The notes beneath the pieces were generated by a model. That model was not told the DNA's origin and did no database searches. It was given only the letters and a program-made list of their open reading frames with translations. A stretch of DNA of 64,000 bases from NCBI GenBank assembly GCA_937139605.1, contig CAKZQG010000007.1, positions 62,001 to 126,000 on the forward strand, read 5' to 3'. This DNA comes from an uncultured bacterium. GTDB lineage: Bacteria; DRYD01. Below, piece by piece: positions 29,668 to 37,268 of the stretch. The stretch's first letter is position 1. Each line of letters opens with the position of its first letter. The translations under genes were made by a program, and so were the position numbers.

Positions 29668-30567
29668 TTATGTTAATCTTTGTCTAATAGATTTTATTTT
29701 TTGATTAGATTCCCATTCAGTTATCTTGAGTTTCCCTTTACCTGTTATAACTATAAAATAATCTTCTTGTATTTTTGATATTTGCCCAGAAATAGTAAAA
29801 TATTTCTCATTATCATAATATAATTCTGCTTTCCATATAATTATCTTATCTTTTCCGTCAATAAAAGAGAAAGCTCCAGAATAAGGCTTAGAATTTGCTC
29901 TTATTAATCTATGAATATATTCGGCATCTTTAGTCCAATCTATTTTAAAATCTTCAGGTCTTAAAGGATAACATCTAAAACCCATTTCATCATTTTCATC
30001 AACATATTTTAGAACATAATTAGGATTATTTTTAAGAATTTCAATAGATCTCATAAAAGCGAAAGGTATCTCTTGTTCAGCCCATTTATAAACATCCCCT
30101 ATATAAATATTATTATTTAAAAAGAAAGTGGATTGATAAATAATTCTCCCACAATCAAGTTTATCTCCTTCCATGAAATGAATTGATAGAACTACTTTTT
30201 CTTCCCCATTTAATATAGCCCAAGCTACCACCGCATTACCCCTATACTTAGGTAAATCTCCCATATGAGCATTCAAAATTCCTAATCTAAATAAGTCTAT
30301 AAAATCTTGTTTTATTATAGTTGGCCAATTTATACTAATTCCTAGATCTACTTTCTCTTCTTTCAAAAAATTTATTAACGCTTGATCTTTTAAAGATGTA
30401 AAGAAAGGAATATTTAAATCCTTAGCTAATTGTTCAAAATCTTTTTCGGTTTTCTTATATTCAGGTGCAGCTTTACTTGTAATTACTACACTTATTTTAT
30501 ATTTATCTTTAAGTAATAAAGCTGTATTATATAAAAACTCTGTTCTACCTATTATCGCTAACCTCAT
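29668..30567 (-). CDS. Formyltransferase family protein (sugar N-formyltransferase-like)
   Basis: A 299-residue protein related to methionyl-tRNA formyltransferase. The folate-dependent catalytic region shows NAHMGDLPKYRGNAVVAWAI (Asn and His, about 102-121) followed by IHFMEGDKLDCGRIIYQ with the Asp, so the N-H-D triad is complete. The C-terminal part (RPEDFKIDWTKDAEYIHRLIRA, SGAFSFIDG) resembles the formyltransferase C-terminal domain. In a glycan locus it most likely transfers formyl from N10-formyltetrahydrofolate to a 4-amino sugar. It ends 3 nt before the epimerase-like gene. A second, distinct formyltransferase is at 35596-36414. Confidence 0.8.
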   Translation of the reverse strand: MRLAIIGRTEFLYNTALLLKDKYKISVVITSKAAPEYKKTEKDFEQLAKDLNIPFFTSLKDQALINFLKEEKVDLGISINWPTIIKQDFIDLFRLGILNAHMGDLPKYRGNAVVAWAILNGEEKVVLSIHFMEGDKLDCGRIIYQSTFFLNNNIYIGDVYKWAEQEIPFAFMRSIEILKNNPNYVLKYVDENDEMGFRCYPLRPEDFKIDWTKDAEYIHRLIRANSKPYSGAFSFIDGKDKIIIWKAELYYDNEKYFTISGQISKIQEDYFIVITGKGKLKITEWESNQKIKSIRQRLT

Positions 30568-30583
30568 AAAAAATTAATATAAA

Positions 30584-31123
30584 TTACTTTTCATTTAAAT
30601 ATAAAATTTTTTCTACCAAGTTTAGAAAAAAATCTCTAATACCAGGCTCCCTACCGTGTTTTATTTTCTTTCTTTTTTTATTAGATTTATACTCATAATA
30701 TTCATTAATATTAGAAGTATTAAGGTAAATATGAACAGGATGAAAATCAAAAACTTTAAGTCCAGGATAATTGATATATTTTTCTACATCATAAGGCCAA
30801 TTTAACAAAACATGAACATCATCCTCCCAAAAATGAGGTACTTTTATTAAGCTACCAGTGAAATAATCAAAAGGTTTTAAAGTTATCCCTGATGAAAAAG
30901 GTATAAAAGTATTCAAATCATAAATTAAATTAAAATTATGAAAAATATTTAATATAAGACTACTCTCAGTTAGAGAATGGCTCCTAACACTTAAAGCATT
31001 AGGAACTATTTTTTTATAATAAGAAATAACTTCTTTTACATCTTTTCCATATCTAAAATCCCCATTTAATAAGAAATTAAAATTAGGATGAATTCCTAAT
31101 TCTATTAATGAATTTTCTTCCAT
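30584..31123 (-). CDS. WbmS-like polysaccharide deacetylase, main fragment
   Basis: This 179-residue reading frame is the larger, C-terminal part of a NodB-related protein: LGIHPNFNFLLNGDF (about 9-23), SVRSHSLTESS (45-55, with the metal His), DFHPVHIYLN (125-134). These match the WbmS-like family found in O-antigen loci, which may hydrolyse an N-acyl group. The ATG used is internal: the same frame is open further upstream to about 31212 and encodes IESYKISCTFLVTHKTELLKK. The family N-terminus lies in another frame (31212-31300). The reading is therefore of a broken gene. It precedes the formyltransferase gene by 16 nt. Confidence 0.7.
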   Translation of the reverse strand: MEENSLIELGIHPNFNFLLNGDFRYGKDVKEVISYYKKIVPNALSVRSHSLTESSLILNIFHNFNLIYDLNTFIPFSSGITLKPFDYFTGSLIKVPHFWEDDVHVLLNWPYDVEKYINYPGLKVFDFHPVHIYLNTSNINEYYEYKSNKKRKKIKHGREPGIRDFFLNLVEKILYLNEK

Positions 31124-31300
31124 TTTTTTAATAGCTCTGTCTTATGAGTTACTAAGAAAGTACATGAAATTTTATAAGACTCAATTAAATTTAAAGTAAA
31201 ATCTAATACCTCATGCCCAATCCATATCAAATGTTATAAAAATTTTATCTTCATAATCACTTAAATTTATTTCATTTATTTTTGAAAATACCAATCTCAT
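31124..31300 (-). pseudogene. N-terminal part of the WbmS-like deacetylase, frameshifted
   Basis: An ATG at 31300 encodes MRLVFSKINEI and then FITFDMDWA, the metal-binding start of this family, before TGA stops it at about 31212. Immediately after, the frame of the downstream fragment gives EVLDFTLNLIES, which is what should follow 'DWA.DEVL'. An indel of a length not divisible by three at about 31212-31217 therefore splits the gene. Restored, it would span 30584-31300 (about 240 residues), the normal family size. Confidence 0.65.
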
Positions 31301-31329
31301 AATTAAATTTTATATTAAATTATGGATTT

Positions 31330-32268
31330 TCAAGAATTATTAGCTACAGCATATAAAATTCCATCTTTGCCATAATTATTACCATTATATAACATAAAAT
31401 ATCTTTCTTTGTACTTAAAAACTTGAGGATAAGCCATCATTTCATTATCGTATTCTTCAGGGCCAATATCTATACCCACTTCATCATCCTTTCTAATCCA
31501 ATTATATAAATCATAAGATTCAGCATATCCAATTCTATAAGCTTTTCTCCCAGGATCTTTAATATTACCATAAGTATACCAAGCTCTATATAAGCCTCCT
31601 TCTTTCAAAATAGACATACGTGTAGTCCTTGCAGTTTGATTATCATCTAACGGAAATATAATTTTATTAGTTTTTTTAAAATTAATTCCATCTTCAGAAA
31701 TAGCTAACTTTATAGTATAAAAAGCCTTTAATTCACCATAAATTTCTTCATACTTGATCCCAGAAGTATAAAACATAAAATAATAATTATTATTTTTAAT
31801 AACATAAGGATTAGTAACCAACACTGGATCAATTTCATCTATACCCAAAATAGGATTATTACTATACTTATAAAATTTTTTACCATCCTCAGAAAAAGCC
31901 AAATTAATAGTAGCGCTAAATTTACCCATACCTAATGAAATAAACCCTAAGTAGTACAAAAATTTTAAATTCCCAATATTTAATATAGTTGCTGGGTAAA
32001 CTCCATCCTTCTCATATTCAAAATCAGGTTTTAAAATAGGTTCATCTATTACATTTATTATTTTCATATTACATAAATTTAGATCAAAATACCCTGTATA
32101 GCTTTTATTATTAAAATCTCGGGAAGCAAAATAAACCCTCAAAATATTATCAGTTAAAAACTCAATTGTAGGATTTTGAGCATGCGTATTTTGCCACCAT
32201 AAATTTCTATTAGGTTTGAAAAGAAACCCCCTTTTAACCCAATTAAGAGAACCCATACACCTCATCAC
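31330..32268 (-). CDS. Five-bladed beta-propeller, glycoside-hydrolase-like (GH43/130-type)
   Basis: A 312-residue protein with the repeating blade pattern of GH43/GH130/GH32-related proteins: HAQNPTIEFL, RVYFASRD, YPATILN, INLAFSEDGKKFYKY, TNPYVIKNNNYYFMFYTSG, KLAISEDGINFKK, YRIGYAESYDLYNWIRKDD. Such genes are common in O-antigen and capsule loci, where they may act on glycan precursors or have lost hydrolase activity; the catalytic acids cannot be assigned by eye. The first codon is GTG at 32268; an ATG four codons later (32256, MGSLNWVKRG) is likely the better start. The gene ends with TGA, the clearest TGA stop I found. Confidence 0.68.
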   Translation of the reverse strand: MMRCMGSLNWVKRGFLFKPNRNLWWQNTHAQNPTIEFLTDNILRVYFASRDFNNKSYTGYFDLNLCNMKIINVIDEPILKPDFEYEKDGVYPATILNIGNLKFLYYLGFISLGMGKFSATINLAFSEDGKKFYKYSNNPILGIDEIDPVLVTNPYVIKNNNYYFMFYTSGIKYEEIYGELKAFYTIKLAISEDGINFKKTNKIIFPLDDNQTARTTRMSILKEGGLYRAWYTYGNIKDPGRKAYRIGYAESYDLYNWIRKDDEVGIDIGPEEYDNEMMAYPQVFKYKERYFMLYNGNNYGKDGILYAVANNS

Positions 32269-32301
32269 CCTTATAATTTTTATTTTCTTATATATTAAAT
32301 T

Positions 32302-32399
32302 TTACTTTTTATAAACTAATATAGTAAATTCATAAAGAGGATAATCGTGAATTAGACTAACATATTTAGAAAAATTCCTTTTACAGTAATCAAAAAAAA
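32302..32399 (-). pseudogene. Out-of-frame C-terminal tail of the methyltransferase
   Basis: Past a run of eight A (plus strand 32392-32399) the expected methyltransferase ending continues in another frame: FDYCKRNFSKYVSLIHDYP, then LYEFTILVYKK and TAA at 32302. The tail 'hdYp..eftilvyk' is how this family of small methyltransferases normally ends. One more base in the run would restore a 214-residue protein (32302-32945). Confidence 0.7.
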
Positions 32400-32945
32400 T
32401 AAAGGATCTGCATAAAATAAATGCTTTCTTTTATAATCCACATATTTAGTAAGCAAATTAAAAGAAAATCCTTTCAATGAAACCTCACTTATCTCCCTAA
32501 GTTTTTCAATAACATATTTTTTGTACTCTTTATTACTAATCTCAAATTTTACATTAAAGGTACCACTAACCACTACATAATCTACTTTAAAATTTAACTT
32601 TAAATTTAACTTATCAGTTAAAAATAAATAATAATTTTTAAAAGGGGAAATATTATAATTTTTTTTAAATTCAATTAACATAGGCAAAGATATATCAATT
32701 CCATAATACTTACTTATATTAAACCCATTATTAAGGAGGTATAAAAGTAGCTCTCCATACCCACAACCGAAATCCAATAGACTAATAGGCTTTGATTTAT
32801 CACTTATGACCATTAACAATTTTTGAAATCTAAGATACTGTTCTTCCTTTGATTTCCAACCAACAGCCAAATGATTAGGTCCTTTATTAATTATTCCATT
32901 AGAATATAAATTTTCTACTTTTTTTATAACATCCTTTATATCCAT
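32352..32945 (-). CDS. SAM-dependent class I methyltransferase, C-terminus frameshifted
   Basis: A small methyltransferase with motif I LLDFGCGYGELLLYL (56-70), YGIDIS as motif II and VDYVVVSGTFNVKF as the post-II region. GPNHLAVGWKSKEEQYLRF near the start is characteristic of a group found in sugar-nucleotide and glycan loci. As read it has 197 residues, but the last ~14 (after YADPLFF) are out of register because an A8 run is one base short; the proper tail lies in the next frame down to 32302. It probably methylates a sugar or a glycan end. Confidence 0.75.
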   Translation of the reverse strand: MDIKDVIKKVENLYSNGIINKGPNHLAVGWKSKEEQYLRFQKLLMVISDKSKPISLLDFGCGYGELLLYLLNNGFNISKYYGIDISLPMLIEFKKNYNISPFKNYYLFLTDKLNLKLNFKVDYVVVSGTFNVKFEISNKEYKKYVIEKLREISEVSLKGFSFNLLTKYVDYKRKHLFYADPLFFLITVKGIFLNMLV

Positions 32946-32963
32946 ATTTTAATTAAATTTTAA

Positions 32964-33644
32964 TTAAAAATATTCTGTACTTTTATTATTAGCTAATATA
33001 GCTTTATTACCTTTATAAACTTGATATGGTTCAGTATTTTTAGTTATTAAAGCCCCAGCTCCAATTAAATTATACTCAGCTATAGAGATATTATCAATAA
33101 TATTAGCCCCAACCCCAATAAAACTATTCCTACCAATTTTACAGAAACCAGAAATAGTAACATTAGAAGTAATAAAGCAATTCTCTTCAATAACAACATG
33201 ATGTCCTATATGATTAGTACTCCAAATAATAGTATTACTTCCTATTTTAGTAAAAGGTTGAATAGTATTATTTTCTAAGATAAAACAGTTATCACCAATT
33301 TCATCTGCTAAAACCATAGAATAACTACTTATATAAGTAGCTAGTCTATAACCTTTTTCTTTTGCTTTGTGATAAAATTTAGTCCTAATATCATTAAGTC
33401 TATTATACCCTATAGCTATAAACATTTCATAATATTGAGGAGAATAATAATTTTGTATTTCTTCAAAAGGAATAACCCTTAATCCTTTAAAGTATTCAGT
33501 GTTCAAATGAGAAGATTCAACAGTAAAAGCACAAACTTCATAAATACTATCAAAATTAAAGTAAAAATAAGCAATTTCAGCAAAAGTTCCAGTACCATAT
33601 ATAACTAATTTTTTTTGCTTATCTTTAGCTTTATTTGTATTCAT
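32964..33644 (-). CDS. Sugar O- or N-acyltransferase (NeuD-like, left-handed beta-helix)
   Basis: A 226-residue protein with a nucleotide-binding-like N-terminal part (LVIYGTGTFAEIAYFY, 13-28) and hexapeptide repeats from about 110 (VLADEIGDNCFILENNTIQPF onward) including NHIGHHVVIEENCFI with the catalytic His and ending in YNLIGAGALITKNT. It is a sibling of the NeuD-like gene at 19908 but belongs to the other half of the locus, so it probably acetylates a different sugar. It lies 18 nt upstream of the methyltransferase gene. Confidence 0.8.
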   Translation of the reverse strand: MNTNKAKDKQKKLVIYGTGTFAEIAYFYFNFDSIYEVCAFTVESSHLNTEYFKGLRVIPFEEIQNYYSPQYYEMFIAIGYNRLNDIRTKFYHKAKEKGYRLATYISSYSMVLADEIGDNCFILENNTIQPFTKIGSNTIIWSTNHIGHHVVIEENCFITSNVTISGFCKIGRNSFIGVGANIIDNISIAEYNLIGAGALITKNTEPYQVYKGNKAILANNKSTEYF

Positions 33645-33681
33645 TTACATCTTTATCCTCCAGTTTCTCTAAATTTATATA

Positions 33682-34812
33682 TTAAATTTTATATAAACTT
33701 GCCAAGTCTTTAAAAGGGAAAACATAAAAAAAATCAAAAATTTCTTTTATTTCATTTAAACGATTTAACAATAAATCCTTTTTATTTTTATTAAATAAAA
33801 TAATATAATCATAAAGTAAAAACTTATTAGCCCATTTCTTTTTAAAGTTAATAAGATTAATCTGATCTAAATGTGTTCCTCCCCAATTCCAAATTTTATA
33901 ACCTTTATAAAAAGAATCTTCCATAGCAGAATATATAGCTAAAGATAAAGCTTGTGTAGATCTATATTCATTCCTTATAACAGGTATAAAATACTCAACA
34001 AAATTTTTATAATAAAAAACTAAAAGTGCAGCAATAGGTTCCTTATTAAAAAAAGAAACAAATAAATTATAATCGATTCCTTTGTTAAAAAAACTATCCA
34101 ATTTAAGAAAAAAATCATCTGGCTTCTTTTTTCCGTTTATTTTATCCATATTTTCATAATGAACAATTTTTAAAAAATCTAACATATCATTTCTAATTTC
34201 AACATTTATATTCATTTTTACGGCTTTATTTATATTCCGCTTTGTAGTATCCTTAATTATTTTAAAAATATTTTCCTTAAAATTACTATAAAAATCAAAT
34301 ATAGTTAAATATAATAACCTTTGATCCTTAAATATTAGATAATTATCTTTAATAAATTGATTTTGCTCAAATAATTCGTTTATAATATCACCAACTGAAA
34401 ACTTAATACCAGCAAAAAAACTACTAAAAGGATTATTTATAATAACAAATGAAATAATATTCTCATTTAATAAAATATCCAATAATTTTTCCTTTAACAA
34501 TTTATAAATAAAATCAAGTTTTGTTAAATAATTTTGACTCAATATTAAATCACCAATACTTCCAAAAAATGGCAAAGAATTATAAACAATCCCCAAGCTA
34601 CTTTCTTTATAAATAAAAGGAAAACAAGCAATTATTTCTAAATTCGTTACATCTAAATCATCAAAAAATAAAATATAATCACTTTTTGAATCTAAAATAT
34701 TACAAATAAACTCCTTATATTTATAATCATGATAGAATAAAGAATTTAAACTACTTTTTAAAAATAGATTATAACTTTCTATATAATCATAATTTAACTT
34801 TTTTAAAATCAT
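33682..34812 (-). CDS. FemAB/GNAT-type acyltransferase
   Basis: A 376-residue protein with a C-terminal acetyltransferase fold of the FemAB-like (Acetyltransf_6) type: FVSFFNKEPIAALLVFYYKN (about 252-271), RSTQALSLAIYSAMEDSFYKGY and KIWNWGGTHLDQINLINFKKKW, the family's 'W.wGG......l..FK..fg' ending. Homologues in polysaccharide loci attach acyl or aminoacyl groups to amino sugars. No membrane segment is seen. A 77-nt non-coding gap separates it from the WbqC-like gene upstream. Confidence 0.7.
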   Translation of the reverse strand: MILKKLNYDYIESYNLFLKSSLNSLFYHDYKYKEFICNILDSKSDYILFFDDLDVTNLEIIACFPFIYKESSLGIVYNSLPFFGSIGDLILSQNYLTKLDFIYKLLKEKLLDILLNENIISFVIINNPFSSFFAGIKFSVGDIINELFEQNQFIKDNYLIFKDQRLLYLTIFDFYSNFKENIFKIIKDTTKRNINKAVKMNINVEIRNDMLDFLKIVHYENMDKINGKKKPDDFFLKLDSFFNKGIDYNLFVSFFNKEPIAALLVFYYKNFVEYFIPVIRNEYRSTQALSLAIYSAMEDSFYKGYKIWNWGGTHLDQINLINFKKKWANKFLLYDYIILFNKNKKDLLLNRLNEIKEIFDFFYVFPFKDLASLYKI

Positions 34813-34889
34813 ATTCTAAATTAAAATATCCCCTTTTTTTATAATTTTAGGTTGGTAATGAGTAATTAATATCAAACCATCTAAATAAC

Positions 34890-35609
34890 TTAAATACTTA
34901 TAATATGCTTTGTTCCCTCAAAACCACAATTCATTAAAACATCTATTATTGAAAGTCCACTTATAAATTCATTACTATTGAATTGAGGATATACAGGATG
35001 TTTAAAATTTTGGTAAATAAGTTTTATTCCCGCATTAAAAAATTTTTCATCTTCTTGATACCCCGAAGCACCTGCACCACATAAATAAGCTGTACCATTA
35101 ACAGCCTTAACCATAGAAATAAGTAAATCAGTTGCCTTACCTTCACAATTTAAAGTTGCTCCTAAAACTATTTTAGATGTATCAATATTTAAACAAGAAC
35201 ATAAATATTTTATGCTTTTTAAATTAAATTCAACTAATGAATCTGTAGGATTATTTATAAGCTCTTCAAGAACTGGAAAAACCTGATTAAAATAAGTTGC
35301 ATGTTTATAACTATGATATATCGTTTTAAGAATCTTAGGTCTCCAAAAAACAGCATTACAAATTTTCATTTCATTTATTAATTTTGTACCATGAAAATTT
35401 CTATCAACAGGTACCGTTATCCAATCAGCCTTACCATTGATTATTATTTTCACTCTATTAACCCATGTACCACCCGTTCTAGGAAACTGGACATTATCCA
35501 TAATAATAAATATATCAGATCTAAAAATTTTATTAAAAAAGCCTAACCACGGGAAAAAATTAGGTTGATGAATAGCAACAACAACATCTTTTCTATTACT
35601 CGATAACAT
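34890..35609 (-). CDS. WbqC-like family protein
   Basis: A 239-residue protein that begins VVVAIHQPNFFPWLGFFNKI and continues DIFIIMDNVQFPRTGGTWVNRVKI, the signature of the WbqC family. Members occur in O-antigen clusters, often beside aminotransferase or formyltransferase genes, and are thought to act in acyl- or aminoacyl-modification of amino sugars; the chemistry is not settled. It overlaps the formyltransferase gene by 14 nt, so the two are translationally coupled and may work in series. Confidence 0.82.
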   Translation of the reverse strand: MLSSNRKDVVVAIHQPNFFPWLGFFNKIFRSDIFIIMDNVQFPRTGGTWVNRVKIIINGKADWITVPVDRNFHGTKLINEMKICNAVFWRPKILKTIYHSYKHATYFNQVFPVLEELINNPTDSLVEFNLKSIKYLCSCLNIDTSKIVLGATLNCEGKATDLLISMVKAVNGTAYLCGAGASGYQEDEKFFNAGIKLIYQNFKHPVYPQFNSNEFISGLSIIDVLMNCGFEGTKHIISI

Positions 35610-36414
35610 AACCTATTATCCTTTTTTGTAATTTTCTTACCTCTTCATAAGGAACAAAATAATCAATTGTAATTTTTTGTCCATTTTTATCAAAATAAAA
35701 AGCTCCTGGTAAAGGTTTAACAAGAGCACGAATTAAATTATATATATATAAAGCTGGTCTATACCAATCAATTAACCCATCCTCTGGTTTTCTTCTTTTC
35801 CAATACCTACTTTTAGATTCATCTTGAGCAACTCTTGAATTTTTTCCTTCAAATATTTTAGGCAATTCCTCCCTTAAAATTTCTTCAGTAGCAACATATA
35901 ATCTATTTCTAACGTCTAACCACGTATCTTCAAAAAATATTGGAACTCTTTTTTGAGAAATTATATCACCAGCATCTATTTCCTCTGTCATATAATGAAT
36001 TGTTACACCCGTTTCAGTTTCAGCATTTATAATAGCCCATTGTATAGGATTAGCTCCACGATACTCAGGTAGCAAACCACCATGAACATTAATGCTAGCA
36101 ATCTTAGGAATAGCTAAAACTTCAGGATGCAATTTCATAGAATAAGAATTGACAATTATAAAATCTGGCTTCATTTTAGAAATACTCCTAACAAAAAACG
36201 GATAACTTTTATCATCGCGTTTAGGCTGTATAATTAATGGTATAGACAAATAATTCGCAATTTTACCTAATTCTTCATGTTGATGTGGTCTAATAGATGC
36301 TGCCACTATAGCAGAAATATTACAACTAACATTACACTCCTTAACACAATTAATTAACATCGGAATACCAAATGTATCCCCAAAAATAATTAAATTTATC
36401 ATCTTATTATTCAT
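35596..36414 (-). CDS. Formyltransferase family protein (second copy)
   Basis: A 272-residue methionyl-tRNA formyltransferase relative. The catalytic Asn-His pair is in SINVHGGLLPEYRGANPIQW (about 108-127) and the Asp in IHYMTEEIDAGDIISQ. The DWYRPALYIYNLIRALVKPLPGAF segment is the C-terminal linker found in sugar formyltransferases such as ArnA-N. The likely product is an N-formyl amino sugar. Overlap with the WbqC-like gene supports a shared modification step. It differs strongly from the copy at 29668-30567, so they are probably not recent duplicates. Confidence 0.8.
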   Translation of the reverse strand: MNNKMINLIIFGDTFGIPMLINCVKECNVSCNISAIVAASIRPHQHEELGKIANYLSIPLIIQPKRDDKSYPFFVRSISKMKPDFIIVNSYSMKLHPEVLAIPKIASINVHGGLLPEYRGANPIQWAIINAETETGVTIHYMTEEIDAGDIISQKRVPIFFEDTWLDVRNRLYVATEEILREELPKIFEGKNSRVAQDESKSRYWKRRKPEDGLIDWYRPALYIYNLIRALVKPLPGAFYFDKNGQKITIDYFVPYEEVRKLQKRIIGYVIE

Positions 36415-36448
36415 AACATTAATATTTAATGAATATCCCTTAAGCTAC

Positions 36449-37252
36449 TCATCTAATATTCTCCCTTTTAATTAATTTTAAAAAATTATCATAATCTTTC
36501 ATAATTCTTTTAGATCTATATTTTAAAATATTACTAACTCTCTTCCTAGGAGAAGCAGGATATTTAACCCACCACTCAGGATGAATCAAAACTTGAATAA
36601 TTTTTACTTTTTCATCATAAATAATTTCATTTATATGCCTGTATCTCCAAAATCCATTAGAATCAGAAATATAATCTATCTTTCTAAAAATACTTCCATA
36701 AGTATTAACCATACCAGCTATGAAATCTTTAAAATATTGAGGATAAAGTTTTGAAAGTTCATCTAAAGTATATTTATTATAATTATGTATATCAGGATTA
36801 GGATTATGTAGTGAAAAAACCTTAATCTCAACATTAAATAAATTACTTAAAATATCTCGCTCAAATATTAGCATTTTCTCTAATATTATTTCATCTAAAA
36901 CTCCATAAAAAATAGTATCAAAACGAAGGGCAATTTCATGCCCCATTTTTATAATCTGTCTTATCTTATTAAATGAATCCTTTTCAAAGATATTATAAAA
37001 ATCTGAATGAAAAAGGAAGAAATAAGTAGAAAAAACCCCATATTTAGCCTCTATTTTAGCAATCTCCAAAGCCCTATCAACAGAAAAATCCACATCATGC
37101 CTTAATATCAAATACCTCCTATCACTACTATGAAAATGATCAAAATTATAATATAAATCCAAATGATTAATAATATTAAAGCTTTCTGAAATTTTTTTTA
37201 TAATAATATTATATTCTTTAAATGTAAAATCATTAAAATTAGTATCAATCAT
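36449..37252 (-). CDS. NodB-like polysaccharide deacetylase family protein
   Basis: A 267-residue protein with the NodB metal motif LILRHDVDFSVDRALEIA (about 48-65), MGHEIALRFDTIFYG corresponding to 'GHEIGLH', and SLHNPNP near 148. The second motif His of the 'H(S)xxH' pair reads ALRFD, so one usual metal ligand is replaced and activity may be altered. Proteins of this kind in surface-glycan loci remove N-acetyl groups or have unknown roles. It lies 34 nt before the formyltransferase gene, so deacetylation followed by formylation of an amino sugar is a plausible sequence. Confidence 0.75.
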   Translation of the reverse strand: MIDTNFNDFTFKEYNIIIKKISESFNIINHLDLYYNFDHFHSSDRRYLILRHDVDFSVDRALEIAKIEAKYGVFSTYFFLFHSDFYNIFEKDSFNKIRQIIKMGHEIALRFDTIFYGVLDEIILEKMLIFERDILSNLFNVEIKVFSLHNPNPDIHNYNKYTLDELSKLYPQYFKDFIAGMVNTYGSIFRKIDYISDSNGFWRYRHINEIIYDEKVKIIQVLIHPEWWVKYPASPRKRVSNILKYRSKRIMKDYDNFLKLIKRENIR

Positions 37253-37268
37253 AAAAATTTTATAATAT

